Positions 1 through 7,481 of a stretch of DNA of 9,761 nt are shown here, one piece after another. Position 1 is the first letter of the stretch; each line of letters starts with the position of its first letter. Under the pieces are notes generated by a model that was given only the letters and a program-made list of their open reading frames with translations, had not been told where the DNA came from and did not search any database. The DNA lies in contig CAAFUN010000131.1 in NCBI GenBank assembly GCA_900766195.1, positions 1 through 9,761 of the forward strand, in the 5' to 3' direction. A program made the translations under genes and the position numbers. The stretch is from an uncultured Bacteroides sp. GTDB taxonomy: Bacteria; Bacteroidota; Bacteroidia; Bacteroidales; Bacteroidaceae.

Positions 1-799
1 ACTCTATCTTAGCTTTTTCAGCAGCTTCTTTCAAACGTTGCATAGCCATAGGATCTTGAGTAAGATCAGCACCTTCGTCATTCTTAAATTCATCAACTAA
101 CCAGTTGATAATAACTTGGTCGAAATCATCACCTCCAAGGTGAGTATCACCATTAGTTGACAATACTTCGAATACACCACCACCGAATTCAAGTATAGAG
201 ATATCAAATGTACCACCACCAAGGTCGAATACGGCAACCTTCATATCTTTGTGAGCCTTATCTATACCATAAGCCAAAGCTGCGGCTGTAGGCTCGTTCA
301 CAATACGTTTTACTTCAAGTCCGGCAATCTGTCCGGCTTCTTTAGTAGCTTGACGTTGAGAATCGGAGAAATAAGCAGGAACGGTAATTACAGCTTCCGT
401 AACTTCTTGTCCCAAATAGTCCTCAGCAGTCTTCTTCATCTTCTGAAGAATCATTGCGGATATTTCCTGTGGAGTGTACAGACGACCGTCTATATCCACA
501 CGCGGCATATTATTGTCTCCTTTTACTACTTTATAAGGTACACGTGCAACTTCTTTCTGCACCTGATCCCAGCTTTCACCCATGAAACGTTTAATAGAAT
601 ATACTGTACGTGTCGGATTAGTGATAGCCTGACGTTTTGCAGGATCACCTACTTTACGTTCGCCACCATCTACGAAAGCCACTACTGAAGGAGTAGTACG
701 TTTTCCTTCACTGTTTGCAATTACTACAGGTTCGTTACCTTCAAATACGGCAACGCAAGAGTTTGTTGTTCCTAAATCAATACCAATAATTTTTCCCAT
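1..799 (-). CDS. dnaK: Molecular chaperone DnaK (Hsp70), N-terminal part, cut by left window edge
   Basis: Hsp70 chaperone that binds unfolded polypeptides in the cytoplasm in an ATP-dependent cycle with DnaJ and GrpE. The window holds the first 266 codons, which cover most of the roughly 380-residue nucleotide-binding domain. The substrate-binding domain lies outside. Visible Hsp70 signatures are the phosphate-1 loop GIDLGTTNS (residues 6-14), the segment VPAYFSDSQRQAT (about 130-142), VNEPTAAALAYG (about 167-178), the phosphate-2 loop DLGGGTFDIS (192-201) and the HLGGDDFD stretch (about 220-227). The ATG at 799 is chosen because MGKIIGIDLGTT is the normal Bacteroidetes DnaK N-terminus. There is no Shine-Dalgarno sequence, only an A/T-rich leader. 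The reading frame is intact and nothing in it looks degraded. Family assignment is essentially certain. The nearest upstream gene, the histidine kinase, reads the same way but appears to be a separate transcription unit. Confidence 0.98.
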   Translation of the reverse strand, partial: MGKIIGIDLGTTNSCVAVFEGNEPVVIANSEGKRTTPSVVAFVDGGERKVGDPAKRQAITNPTRTVYSIKRFMGESWDQVQKEVARVPYKVVKGDNNMPRVDIDGRLYTPQEISAMILQKMKKTAEDYLGQEVTEAVITVPAYFSDSQRQATKEAGQIAGLEVKRIVNEPTAAALAYGIDKAHKDMKVAVFDLGGGTFDISILEFGGGVFEVLSTNGDTHLGGDDFDQVIINWLVDEFKNDEGADLTQDPMAMQRLKEAAEKAKIE

Positions 800-876
800 G
801 ATCGTTATAATTTTATTTTTCGTTATTATTCAAAATTTATATTTCATCAGCCTCATCGGCAGACGTCATTAAAAGG

Positions 877-897
877 ACAAACCCTGTGCCAAATATA
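877..897 (-). promoter_or_regulatory. Candidate dnaK promoter: sigma-54-like -24/-12 element overlapping a TAnnTTTG -7 box
   Basis: On the minus strand positions 891-877 read TGGCACAGGGTTTGT. This fits the sigma-54 pattern TGGCAC(G/A)-N4-TTGC, with the correct GG-N10-G spacing but GT in place of the nearly invariant GC at -12. Overlapping it, positions 897-890 read TATATTTG, an exact match to the Bacteroides housekeeping -7 consensus TAnnTTTG. I see no good TTTG -33 element 19-20 bp further upstream. Either element would give a 5' leader of about 65-85 nt before the dnaK ATG at 799. I cannot decide between them by reading. Confidence 0.4.
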
Positions 898-920
898 TTT
901 CAAATGAAAACAAGAAACCA

Positions 921-949
921 TGTCAGACAGAATGACTGACAGTTTGTCA
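921..949. promoter_or_regulatory. Cluster of TGTCA/TGACA half-sites upstream of dnaK (possible operator or activator site)
   Basis: Two overlapping inverted repeats share one half-site. TGTCAG at 921-926 pairs with CTGACA at 936-941 across a 9-base spacer. TGACA at 937-941 pairs with TGTCA at 945-949 across a 3-base spacer. The cluster lies about 30-60 bp upstream of the promoter-like element for dnaK. That position suits an activator of a sigma-54 promoter or a stress regulator, but the regulator is unknown. It does not resemble the CIRCE element bound by HrcA. Confidence 0.35.
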
Positions 950-950
950 C

Positions 951-988
951 AAAAACGCACCTTTTGGGATGCCTACCGTAGGAAAGGT
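951..988 (-). terminator. Possible intrinsic terminator of the histidine kinase transcript
   Basis: Downstream of the kinase stop codon the minus strand reads ACCTTT (988-983), then an inner CCTA-CGG-TAGG hairpin, then AAAGGT (964-959), then GCG and five T residues. The outer arms are 6 bp and the internal loop is imperfect, so this is only a moderate hairpin-plus-U-tract match. It would separate the kinase operon from dnaK, which lies downstream on the same strand. Confidence 0.35.
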
Positions 989-998
989 AATGTAATAA

Positions 999-2360
999 TC
1001 AGATAACGGTATCTTGCCTTCCAGCATCAGGACAACAGGGGAAAGTGACTGTCACGGTAGTATATTCATTCTCTTTTGACTCTACATAAATACTGCCGCC
1101 ATAGACTGACAATATTTTCATTGATAAACTGAGTCCAATGCCCTGACCGGTATAGCCGCGCACATTACATGCCCGGTAAAAAGAGTGGAAAATATGCTGT
1201 AGTTCATTCTCAGGAATACCTATACCATAATCTTTTATCTCTAGTACTGTTACATCCTCAATTACTTTCAACCTAACCTCAACAAGCTCTTCAGAGTACT
1301 TTTGAGCATTATTCAAGAGATTCTGAAGTGCAATATTCAAGAGATTGGAATTAGCCCGGATATAAATAGTTTTGTTGTCTTCTACCCTATCAAACTTCAC
1401 CCTGGGATATTGTGAGCATAATTTTTCTAAGAAAACAACCAAATCTATTTCTTCGGTAACATTCTGCAAAATATCCTTATCTTGAAGCGATAAAAAAAGC
1501 AAATGCTTAATTAAGACAGTCATGCGTTTACTCTCTTCCGATATTCTTTGTAAAGAAGCCATATATTCGGTAGTAGAACGCTCTTTGAGCAGACTTATTT
1601 CACACTCCCCCTGAATGGCAGTGAGCGGATTATTTAATTCGTGAGAGGCATTGCTGATAAATGATTTCTCGGTTTGAAAAGCGGCATCAACTCTATCAAG
1701 CATGTCATTCAATGCGCGAATCAGTTCATCCAACTCGTCTTTATTATTCGTCGTTTTCATCCTAACACTTAAATTATTACCCCTAATGCGATGAAGCTCA
1801 TGTAAAGTATGCTGTAAAGGCAATAAGATACGATTAGCATATATCCTGCCAATGAGATAGATAAAGCTACAACTTATAATGAAAAGAAGTATAACGAGAA
1901 ACAGAACATGCTGCTGTATATCCTGCCCATAATGGTTTCTTGCCATAACAAGAATAACAAAATTTCCCTCATTATCCGGATAGTAGAGAGCTGCTCCCCT
2001 AAAGTTTCCATACTTGAAGGATACCGGATGATTATCAAAAAGGCGAGTTTGCTGATCTAGTGTCAAATATAGATTCAATGAATCATTAATGCATCGTACA
2101 CTATCTATATTAAATAGTTTTTCTTGCGACTGAGGCAAAAGTTCATTATACTTTTTCTGTATCTCGCGATAGCTAGACTCATCCACTTCATCTTTTTCCA
2201 AATGCTTCTGAGCTGTCAAATAAGCTTTTTCTATGAGATAAGAGTCATACAGTTTATTAATATATTGTGAAGTAAAAAAATAGAGTACAAGAATAACAAC
2301 AGCAATTAGCGTCATAGTAACAACTGTATAAAACAAAGCTATTTTCGAACTTATTCTCAT
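999..2360 (-). CDS. Two-component sensor histidine kinase (CusS/CzcS-like, HAMP plus HisKA/HATPase_c)
   Basis: Inner-membrane sensor kinase of 453 residues, expected to autophosphorylate and pass the phosphate to the response regulator encoded just upstream. TM1 spans about residues 8-30, a periplasmic sensor about 31-150, TM2 about 151-171, and a HAMP linker about 172-225. The H-box is SHELNNPLTAIQGE with phospho-acceptor His240. The N-box is LLNNAQKYS (Asn351), G1 is DYGIGIP (377-383) and G2 is TGQGIGLSL (404-412), so all catalytic motifs are present. The sensor has a few scattered possible metal ligands (Cys90, His111, Met139, His143, His151) and no Cys-, His- or Met-rich run. The ATG at 2360 follows the regulator stop after 13 bases, so the two genes are very likely co-transcribed. 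No Shine-Dalgarno sequence is visible. The place beside an RND metal pump suggests metal sensing, which is inference. It could respond to another envelope signal. Confidence 0.93.
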   Translation of the reverse strand: MRISSKIALFYTVVTMTLIAVVILVLYFFTSQYINKLYDSYLIEKAYLTAQKHLEKDEVDESSYREIQKKYNELLPQSQEKLFNIDSVRCINDSLNLYLTLDQQTRLFDNHPVSFKYGNFRGAALYYPDNEGNFVILVMARNHYGQDIQQHVLFLVILLFIISCSFIYLIGRIYANRILLPLQHTLHELHRIRGNNLSVRMKTTNNKDELDELIRALNDMLDRVDAAFQTEKSFISNASHELNNPLTAIQGECEISLLKERSTTEYMASLQRISEESKRMTVLIKHLLFLSLQDKDILQNVTEEIDLVVFLEKLCSQYPRVKFDRVEDNKTIYIRANSNLLNIALQNLLNNAQKYSEELVEVRLKVIEDVTVLEIKDYGIGIPENELQHIFHSFYRACNVRGYTGQGIGLSLSMKILSVYGGSIYVESKENEYTTVTVTFPCCPDAGRQDTVI

Positions 2361-2373
2361 CTTTTATATTTGC

Positions 2374-3051
2374 TTATTCTATTCCCATGATATATCCTAT
2401 CCCCACTACGGTATGAATCAACTTAAGATCAAAATCCTTGTCTATCTTATTGCGGAGATAGTTAACGTAAACATCTACTATATTGGTGTTGGTATCAAAA
2501 TTTTTATCCCATACGTTTTTAAGTAAGGCTCCACGTGAAAGTACCACATTCTGATGGTTCATAAAATACTCCAACAGACGATATTCCTTTATTGTAAAAT
2601 CAATCGTCAGTCCTCCCCTTTGCGCCCGGCGAGTATTGCAGTCGAGTATGAGGTCGTTACAAACCAACTGCAGTGCAACATTTTCTTTTCCACGACGCAA
2701 CAAAGCATTAATGCGCGCTCCCAGTTCATGAAAGCTGAAAGGTTTCACCAAATAGTCATCAGCTCCGGCATCCAGTCCTTTCACAATGTCATCGGTGGTA
2801 CCCAATGCTGTCAGCATAATGACAGGTGTCTTATAACCAGTATTTAAACGATATTTTTTACAAAGATCAAGGCCATTCATACCCGGCATGATAATATCTA
2901 AGATAAGCAAGTCAAAAGAATCATTCTCCAGTGCTTGCCATCCGGATGTTCCGTCATGAGCTGTGGTCACGGTATGCCCGAATTCTTGTAGTCCACGCTC
3001 TATAAACGAGGCTATATTTATTTCATCTTCCACCAAGAGGATTTTTGCCAT
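2374..3051 (-). CDS. OmpR-family response regulator (CusR/CzcR/CopR-like)
   Basis: Cytoplasmic transcription regulator of 225 residues. The receiver domain occupies about residues 1-115, with acidic pocket Glu8/Asp9, phospho-acceptor Asp52 in LILDIIMPGMNG, switch Thr81 in VIMLTA and Lys103 in DDYLVKPF. The winged-helix DNA-binding domain occupies about 128-223. It has the recognition-helix segment NIVDVYVNYLRNKID and the closing wing LIHTVVGIGYIM, both typical of the OmpR/PhoB family. All key phosphorylation residues are present. The partner is the histidine kinase starting 13 bases after this stop. The efflux genes end 184 bases upstream on the same strand, so the likely target is the efflux operon, by analogy with CusR and CzcR. 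This target is inferred and not shown by the sequence. Transcription may start from its own -7 element at 3103-3110 or by read-through from the pump operon. Confidence 0.95.
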   Translation of the reverse strand: MAKILLVEDEINIASFIERGLQEFGHTVTTAHDGTSGWQALENDSFDLLILDIIMPGMNGLDLCKKYRLNTGYKTPVIMLTALGTTDDIVKGLDAGADDYLVKPFSFHELGARINALLRRGKENVALQLVCNDLILDCNTRRAQRGGLTIDFTIKEYRLLEYFMNHQNVVLSRGALLKNVWDKNFDTNTNIVDVYVNYLRNKIDKDFDLKLIHTVVGIGYIMGIE

Positions 3052-3052
3052 A

Positions 3053-3064
3053 AAAACATGTTTT
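3053..3064. repeat. 12-bp perfect palindrome just upstream of the response regulator start
   Basis: AAAACATGTTTT reads the same on both strands and ends two bases before the regulator ATG. It lies inside the presumed 5' leader. It could be an operator half-pair, but A/T-rich palindromes this short also occur by chance. Confidence 0.25.
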
Positions 3065-3102
3065 AAATTCCACTTTCTAATTATTACGCCTGTTACTCTT
3101 TA

Positions 3103-3110
3103 CAAAGATA
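3103..3110 (-). promoter_or_regulatory. Candidate -7 promoter element for the regulator-kinase operon
   Basis: The minus strand reads TATCTTTG, an exact match to the Bacteroides -7 consensus TAnnTTTG. It would place a transcription start near 3096 and a leader of about 45 nt. About 19-20 bp upstream there is only a weak -33 candidate (ACTGT). I saw no terminator hairpin between the pump stop codon (3236) and this site, so read-through from the efflux operon is also possible. Confidence 0.45.
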
Positions 3111-3235
3111 GAAAAGATGTATTGTATTCACAGTAAAAGGGGAGCATTGCAACCTATTTTATTTATTAATAATGTACAATGGCAATTTAAAATAAGTCTG
3201 CAAGAACTCCCCCACCACTCTCAAAAAAATAAACT

Positions 3236-6200
3236 TCATAATTTTCTCTGCTTCAACTTTCCATCTTTACCATACAATACTTTTTCATAAATCATTTCTA
3301 CAATAAGCGGAAAAACAAATAGTACAAAGGAAGTGGCACCAACAAGTCCACCTATAATAACAATGGCAAGCGGACGTTGTGACTCCGATCCAATACCATG
3401 GCTCAATGCTGCCGGCATCAATCCGATGGCTGCCATCAACGCTGTCATTACTACAGGACGAATGCGAGACTGCATTCCTGCCTTTACAGCATCAGACAAA
3501 GGATATTTCTCATGGATATAATGCTTAATATCCATCAACATAATCACTCCGTTTTGTATGCAAATTCCAAACAAGGCAATAAATCCGATACCTGCCGAAA
3601 TGGAAAAATTAAAACGGGTGATCAATAGTGCCGCTATACCCCCTACGGCTGCAAATGGAACATTCAGAAGAACAATTCCGGCATCTCTGGCATTAGAAAA
3701 CAGCATAAACAGAATGATGAAGATTAAAATAATGCTGATGGGTACAACCTGAGCTAAACGTTTTGTAGCCCGTTGTTGATTTTCAAAATCACCTGCCCAT
3801 TTCAAACTGTAACCTTTGGGTAGATGTACGGAAGCATTCACCTTTTTCTGAGCCTCAGCCACGGCAGTACCCATAGCCCTTCCTCGAACAGAAAACTTCA
3901 CTGCGCAAAAACGAGTATGATTTTCACGGAAAATAAGCAAAGGTCCGGTTATTGTTCTAATCTCTGCCAACTCCTTAATAGGAATCATTGTTCCATTCAT
4001 GGTAGGAACCATAATTTTACCTATCTCCTCTTCATTTTGTCGGAATTCAGGTTTATAACGCACTACTATATCGAATTTGCGTTCATCTTCGTAAAGCAAT
4101 GAAGCTGTTTTACCGCCAATGGCCATTTCAATAATAGATTGCACGTTTTCTTTATCTACTCCATAGCGTGCCAGCTTTTGCTCATTAAGTTCAATGCGCA
4201 GCTCGGGCTGACCGATATTACGGATAACACCTAAGTCCTCAATGCCGCTTACCGTAGCCAATACACCTTCTATTTGAGTTGCTATTTTCTCCGACTCATA
4301 CAGGTCTTTTCCAAACACTTTCACGGCTATTGAACCTTTTACTCCGGATACAGCCTCTTCCACATTATCACTGATAGGCTGTGAAAAATTGAAATCTACT
4401 CCCGGATATATGGACAAATCGTGCTGCATCTTATTTATAAGCTGCGCTTTGGTCAATTTGCTTTTCCATTCTTTTTCGGGATAAATATCTACGTGAAACT
4501 CTATGTTATAAAAACCAGTGGCATCTGTTCCGTCATTAGGACGTCCTGTTTGCGACATGACTTGTTTTACCTCAGGATAAGATGCAAATTTTTTCCTCAT
4601 TTTATTGGCCAACTGTACGGACTCATCCAATGAGATGCTTTGTGGCAATGTGGCACGCACATAAATGGAACCTTCATTAAGCTGTGGAAGAAATTCTGAA
4701 CCTAAAAGAGTGAACATCCACAATCCCACTACAGCCACAATACTTGCAAGGATAATGCTCAATTTGCGATATGCATAGCATACTTCAAAAATACGAGTTG
4801 CACCCGAATGAATAAACCGGACGAAGAAGTTTTTCTTCTCACGCACATTTTTCCGAAGTAGCATTGATGACATCACCGGAACCAGTGTCAACGTAAAAAT
4901 CAGAGCTCCTAATAAAGCAAACCCCAACGTATAGGCAAGCGGCGAAAACATTTTCCCTTCTACTTTTTGAAAGGAAAATATAGGTATCAACGCAGTAATA
5001 ATGATTAATTTAGAAAAGAATACAGCCTTAGCTTTATCTTTGGTAGTCTGGCGAATAAGACCCATTTTAGACATCCTGTTGAACGTAGGCATGCCCACTG
5101 CCGCAGCCTTTCTATCTAAGGCAACAAACACAGCTTCAACCATGACTACCGCCCCGTCAATGATAATTCCGAAATCGATGGCTCCCATAGATAATAGGTT
5201 TGCCGACATCCCCATTAATCGCAAGCATATAAATGCAAACAATAGTGCCAGAGGTATGACAGCACCCACAACTACAGTGGTACGCCAATCTGACATAAAT
5301 ATCAGGACAATGAAAGTAACAAGCAGAATACCTTCAATGAGATTATGTGTAACAGTGCGAACGGCCAGATGAACCAAATCTTCACGATCATAAAACGGAA
5401 CGATATGCACATCTTTGGGTAACACCTCTTTATTAAGATATTCTATCTTCTCCTTTAAGTTGTTTATCACCTCACCCGGATTTTCGCCTTTACGCATTAC
5501 GACTATGCCTTCTACCACATCATTATCATCCATGCGTCCAACCTGTCCCAACCGAGGTAAGCAGGACTCGTGTACATCGGCCAGATGGCGTACAAGTATA
5601 GGAGTGCCGTTCACGTTTTTAACCACTATGTTTTTCAGCTCCTCCAAATTATTGATCAGTCCCATTCCGCGTACCACATAAGCTTGCGAACTTTTGGTAA
5701 TAACATCTCCTCCTACATTGATGTTACTTTTTGCAATGGCGTTATACAACTCTAAAGAGGTGACGCCATAATTAATAAGTTGCCTTGGATTGACACTTAC
5801 CTCGAACGTTTTTACCTCACCACCAAAGCTAACAATATCGGCCACACCGGATACAGACCTGATATTACGTTCTATAACCCAGTCCTGTATGGTTTTTAAT
5901 TCGCGCACAGTTCTCTTATCACTCTGCAAAGTGTATCGGTAAATTTCTCCTGTAGGTCCGTACAGTGGTTGTACATCCGGTGTCACTCCTTCCGGCAAAT
6001 CAGCGTCATGTAGTAGATTATACACTTGCTGACGAGCAGTAAAGTCGTCCACATTGTCATCAAACATGATGTTAATTACTGAAAGCCCAAAAAGAGTAGT
6101 AGACCGTATGTCGGTCTTCTTTTGCACCGGATTCATCGCTATTTCGATAGGAATCGTTATAAACTTCTCCACTTCTTCGGCACTTCTTCCCGGCCATTGC

Positions 6201-6361
6201 GTTATGATAGTTACTTTTGTATTCGTGACATCGGGAAAAGCGTCCACGGGTGTGTTATTAAAAGCCACAATACCGGCAATAATGGCTATAGAGGTACAGA
6301 AGAATATAAAAAACTTGTGTTGTAGTGAGAAAGCAACAATATTATCAATGAATTTGTGCAT
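3236..6361 (-). CDS. czcA: HME-RND heavy-metal efflux pump, CusA/CzcA family (divalent-cation type motif)
   Basis: Inner-membrane, proton-driven pump of 1041 residues, the usual full length for HME-RND proteins. It should export metal cations through the adaptor and outer-membrane channel encoded just upstream. TM1 is about residues 11-31, followed by PVDAFPDVTNTKV and QWPGRSAEEVE, the standard start of the porter domain. TM2-6 lie at about 335-500, the second periplasmic region at about 550-860 and TM8-12 at about 865-1020. TM4 carries DFG (396-398), DGA (402-404) and Glu409, which match the proton-relay Asp, Asp and Glu of CzcA-type pumps. The CusA methionine triad is not conserved in my by-eye alignment (Asn and Glu at two sites, no Met at the third). 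Divalent cations are therefore favoured over Cu/Ag, but exact specificity is inferred. The ATG at 6361 has a clear GGAGG eight bases upstream. The gene follows the adaptor stop after 14 bases. Confidence 0.96.
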   Translation of the reverse strand: MHKFIDNIVAFSLQHKFFIFFCTSIAIIAGIVAFNNTPVDAFPDVTNTKVTIITQWPGRSAEEVEKFITIPIEIAMNPVQKKTDIRSTTLFGLSVINIMFDDNVDDFTARQQVYNLLHDADLPEGVTPDVQPLYGPTGEIYRYTLQSDKRTVRELKTIQDWVIERNIRSVSGVADIVSFGGEVKTFEVSVNPRQLINYGVTSLELYNAIAKSNINVGGDVITKSSQAYVVRGMGLINNLEELKNIVVKNVNGTPILVRHLADVHESCLPRLGQVGRMDDNDVVEGIVVMRKGENPGEVINNLKEKIEYLNKEVLPKDVHIVPFYDREDLVHLAVRTVTHNLIEGILLVTFIVLIFMSDWRTTVVVGAVIPLALLFAFICLRLMGMSANLLSMGAIDFGIIIDGAVVMVEAVFVALDRKAAAVGMPTFNRMSKMGLIRQTTKDKAKAVFFSKLIIITALIPIFSFQKVEGKMFSPLAYTLGFALLGALIFTLTLVPVMSSMLLRKNVREKKNFFVRFIHSGATRIFEVCYAYRKLSIILASIVAVVGLWMFTLLGSEFLPQLNEGSIYVRATLPQSISLDESVQLANKMRKKFASYPEVKQVMSQTGRPNDGTDATGFYNIEFHVDIYPEKEWKSKLTKAQLINKMQHDLSIYPGVDFNFSQPISDNVEEAVSGVKGSIAVKVFGKDLYESEKIATQIEGVLATVSGIEDLGVIRNIGQPELRIELNEQKLARYGVDKENVQSIIEMAIGGKTASLLYEDERKFDIVVRYKPEFRQNEEEIGKIMVPTMNGTMIPIKELAEIRTITGPLLIFRENHTRFCAVKFSVRGRAMGTAVAEAQKKVNASVHLPKGYSLKWAGDFENQQRATKRLAQVVPISIILIFIILFMLFSNARDAGIVLLNVPFAAVGGIAALLITRFNFSISAGIGFIALFGICIQNGVIMLMDIKHYIHEKYPLSDAVKAGMQSRIRPVVMTALMAAIGLMPAALSHGIGSESQRPLAIVIIGGLVGATSFVLFVFPLIVEMIYEKVLYGKDGKLKQRKL

Positions 6362-6369
6362 TACTTTTT

Positions 6370-6374
6370 CCTCC
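6370..6374 (-). promoter_or_regulatory. Canonical Shine-Dalgarno sequence for the RND pump gene
   Basis: The minus strand reads GGAGG eight bases before the czcA-like ATG, inside the 14-base gap after the adaptor stop codon. Strong Shine-Dalgarno sequences are uncommon in Bacteroidetes, and the other starts in this window lack one. It supports the chosen start at 6361. Confidence 0.6.
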
Positions 6375-6375
6375 G

Positions 6376-7476
6376 TTATTTTTTATTCAATTCATTATAA
6401 ATCAGAAGCGCATTTTTATTCAGCACATGTTCTCCTTCTTTCACCCCCGAAGACAAGTAGCATTCTCTGCTCAACTGCTTATATATTTCAACTTCCTTAA
6501 TTGCCAGTTTCTTATCATTCCCCACACATATCACATAGTTCTTGCCATTGTCAAAGATCAATGAGTGAGGATCAATGCAAGGCATTTTTCGCTCCATTGA
6601 TATTTTCTTTACATATACATTGGCAAACATTCCGGGTTTGAGCAAATAATCGGCGTTAGAGATCTTTATCCTTGCATTTACCGTCTTGCTTTCATCATTG
6701 AGTACATTATAAACCTTATCAATTTTGCCATTAAACACTTTGTCCGGATAAGCAAGAGTGGTGATACTCACCGGTTCGCCCTCATGTACCTTGCTTATAT
6801 CACTTTCATAAATATCGGCCATAACCCACACCTCTTTCAATCCCGATATGGTAAAGATATCATCACCCTGATCGGAACGTATTTGCATGTTTTTACTGAT
6901 ATTCTTACTGACTATAAAACCTGAAACCGGAGCTTTAATCTGATAGAGAGATTTACCCGTAAGATGATAAATAGAGTATATTTCACCCATTTTCTTTACC
7001 TCGGCCTTAGCATTGTTCACTTCTTGCCGAGCTTGTAATACATCTTTTTCCGATGCCATACCCGAAGTGTACATGTCTTGTGTTGACTCCATACTGCGCC
7101 GTGCCACGGCATATTGTTGCTTTGCTTCTTCATTTTGCTTTTCATAATCAGCAACCTCGCCACTTCTGATAACAGCAAGCACTTCCCCTTTGTGCACATA
7201 GTCTCCAATTTCGGCAAAAGACTCCGTCACTGTTCCTCCGAAAATAGGAAATACACGTGCCACTTGTTCCTCGTTAAAGGTAACCTTTCCGTTGAGGGTA
7301 AGTTCGTCATCAACACTACGCAAGCTCACAACATCAACAGATACGATATTATTCAAGCTATCATTCAGAAACACTCCTCCACCACGATTATCCAGTGTGC
7401 CGGGAGCATTGTTACAAGCATTCAATAAATTCAATAAAAGAACGCAGGAAAAAAAAGGTAAGTAAAAACTCTTCAT
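6376..7476 (-). CDS. czcB: RND efflux periplasmic adaptor (membrane fusion protein), CusB/CzcB family lipoprotein
   Basis: Adaptor subunit that links the inner-membrane pump to the outer-membrane channel; 366 residues from the ATG at 7476. The N-terminus is a lipoprotein signal with a basic start, a hydrophobic stretch and lipobox LLNAC (Cys21), so it should be anchored by lipid and face the periplasm. In order come the first half of a lipoyl/barrel-sandwich domain (about 70-100, FGGTVTESF...GDYVHKGEVL), a predicted alpha-hairpin (about 99-160, Lys/Glu/Ala/Gln-rich), the second lipoyl half with KAPVSGFIV (about 171-179), a beta-barrel (about 205-281, VWVMADIYESDI to KPGMFANVYV) and a membrane-proximal domain. 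There is no His- or Met-rich metal-chaperone segment. An in-frame TTG at 7485 would add three residues and overlap the preceding gene. The ATG is preferred because it gives a normal MKSF signal start. It begins 5 bases after the czcC-like stop, so the two are in one operon. Confidence 0.93.
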   Translation of the reverse strand: MKSFYLPFFSCVLLLNLLNACNNAPGTLDNRGGGVFLNDSLNNIVSVDVVSLRSVDDELTLNGKVTFNEEQVARVFPIFGGTVTESFAEIGDYVHKGEVLAVIRSGEVADYEKQNEEAKQQYAVARRSMESTQDMYTSGMASEKDVLQARQEVNNAKAEVKKMGEIYSIYHLTGKSLYQIKAPVSGFIVSKNISKNMQIRSDQGDDIFTISGLKEVWVMADIYESDISKVHEGEPVSITTLAYPDKVFNGKIDKVYNVLNDESKTVNARIKISNADYLLKPGMFANVYVKKISMERKMPCIDPHSLIFDNGKNYVICVGNDKKLAIKEVEIYKQLSRECYLSSGVKEGEHVLNKNALLIYNELNKK

Positions 7477-7481
7477 TTCTA

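Noticed and set aside
251..688. Plus-strand open frame of 145 codons opposite dnaK
   Set aside because: It lies entirely within the conserved dnaK coding sequence on the other strand and has no protein features of its own. Similar open frames opposite the pump, regulator and channel genes were dropped for the same reason.
800..960. CIRCE (HrcA) operator upstream of dnaK
   Set aside because: I looked for TTAGCACTC-N9-GAGTGCTAA. Only the unrelated TGTCA/TGACA repeats are present.
3200..3235. Terminator after the pump gene
   Set aside because: The minus strand has a T-rich run and a G-rich stretch here, but they are in the wrong order and no stable stem can be drawn.
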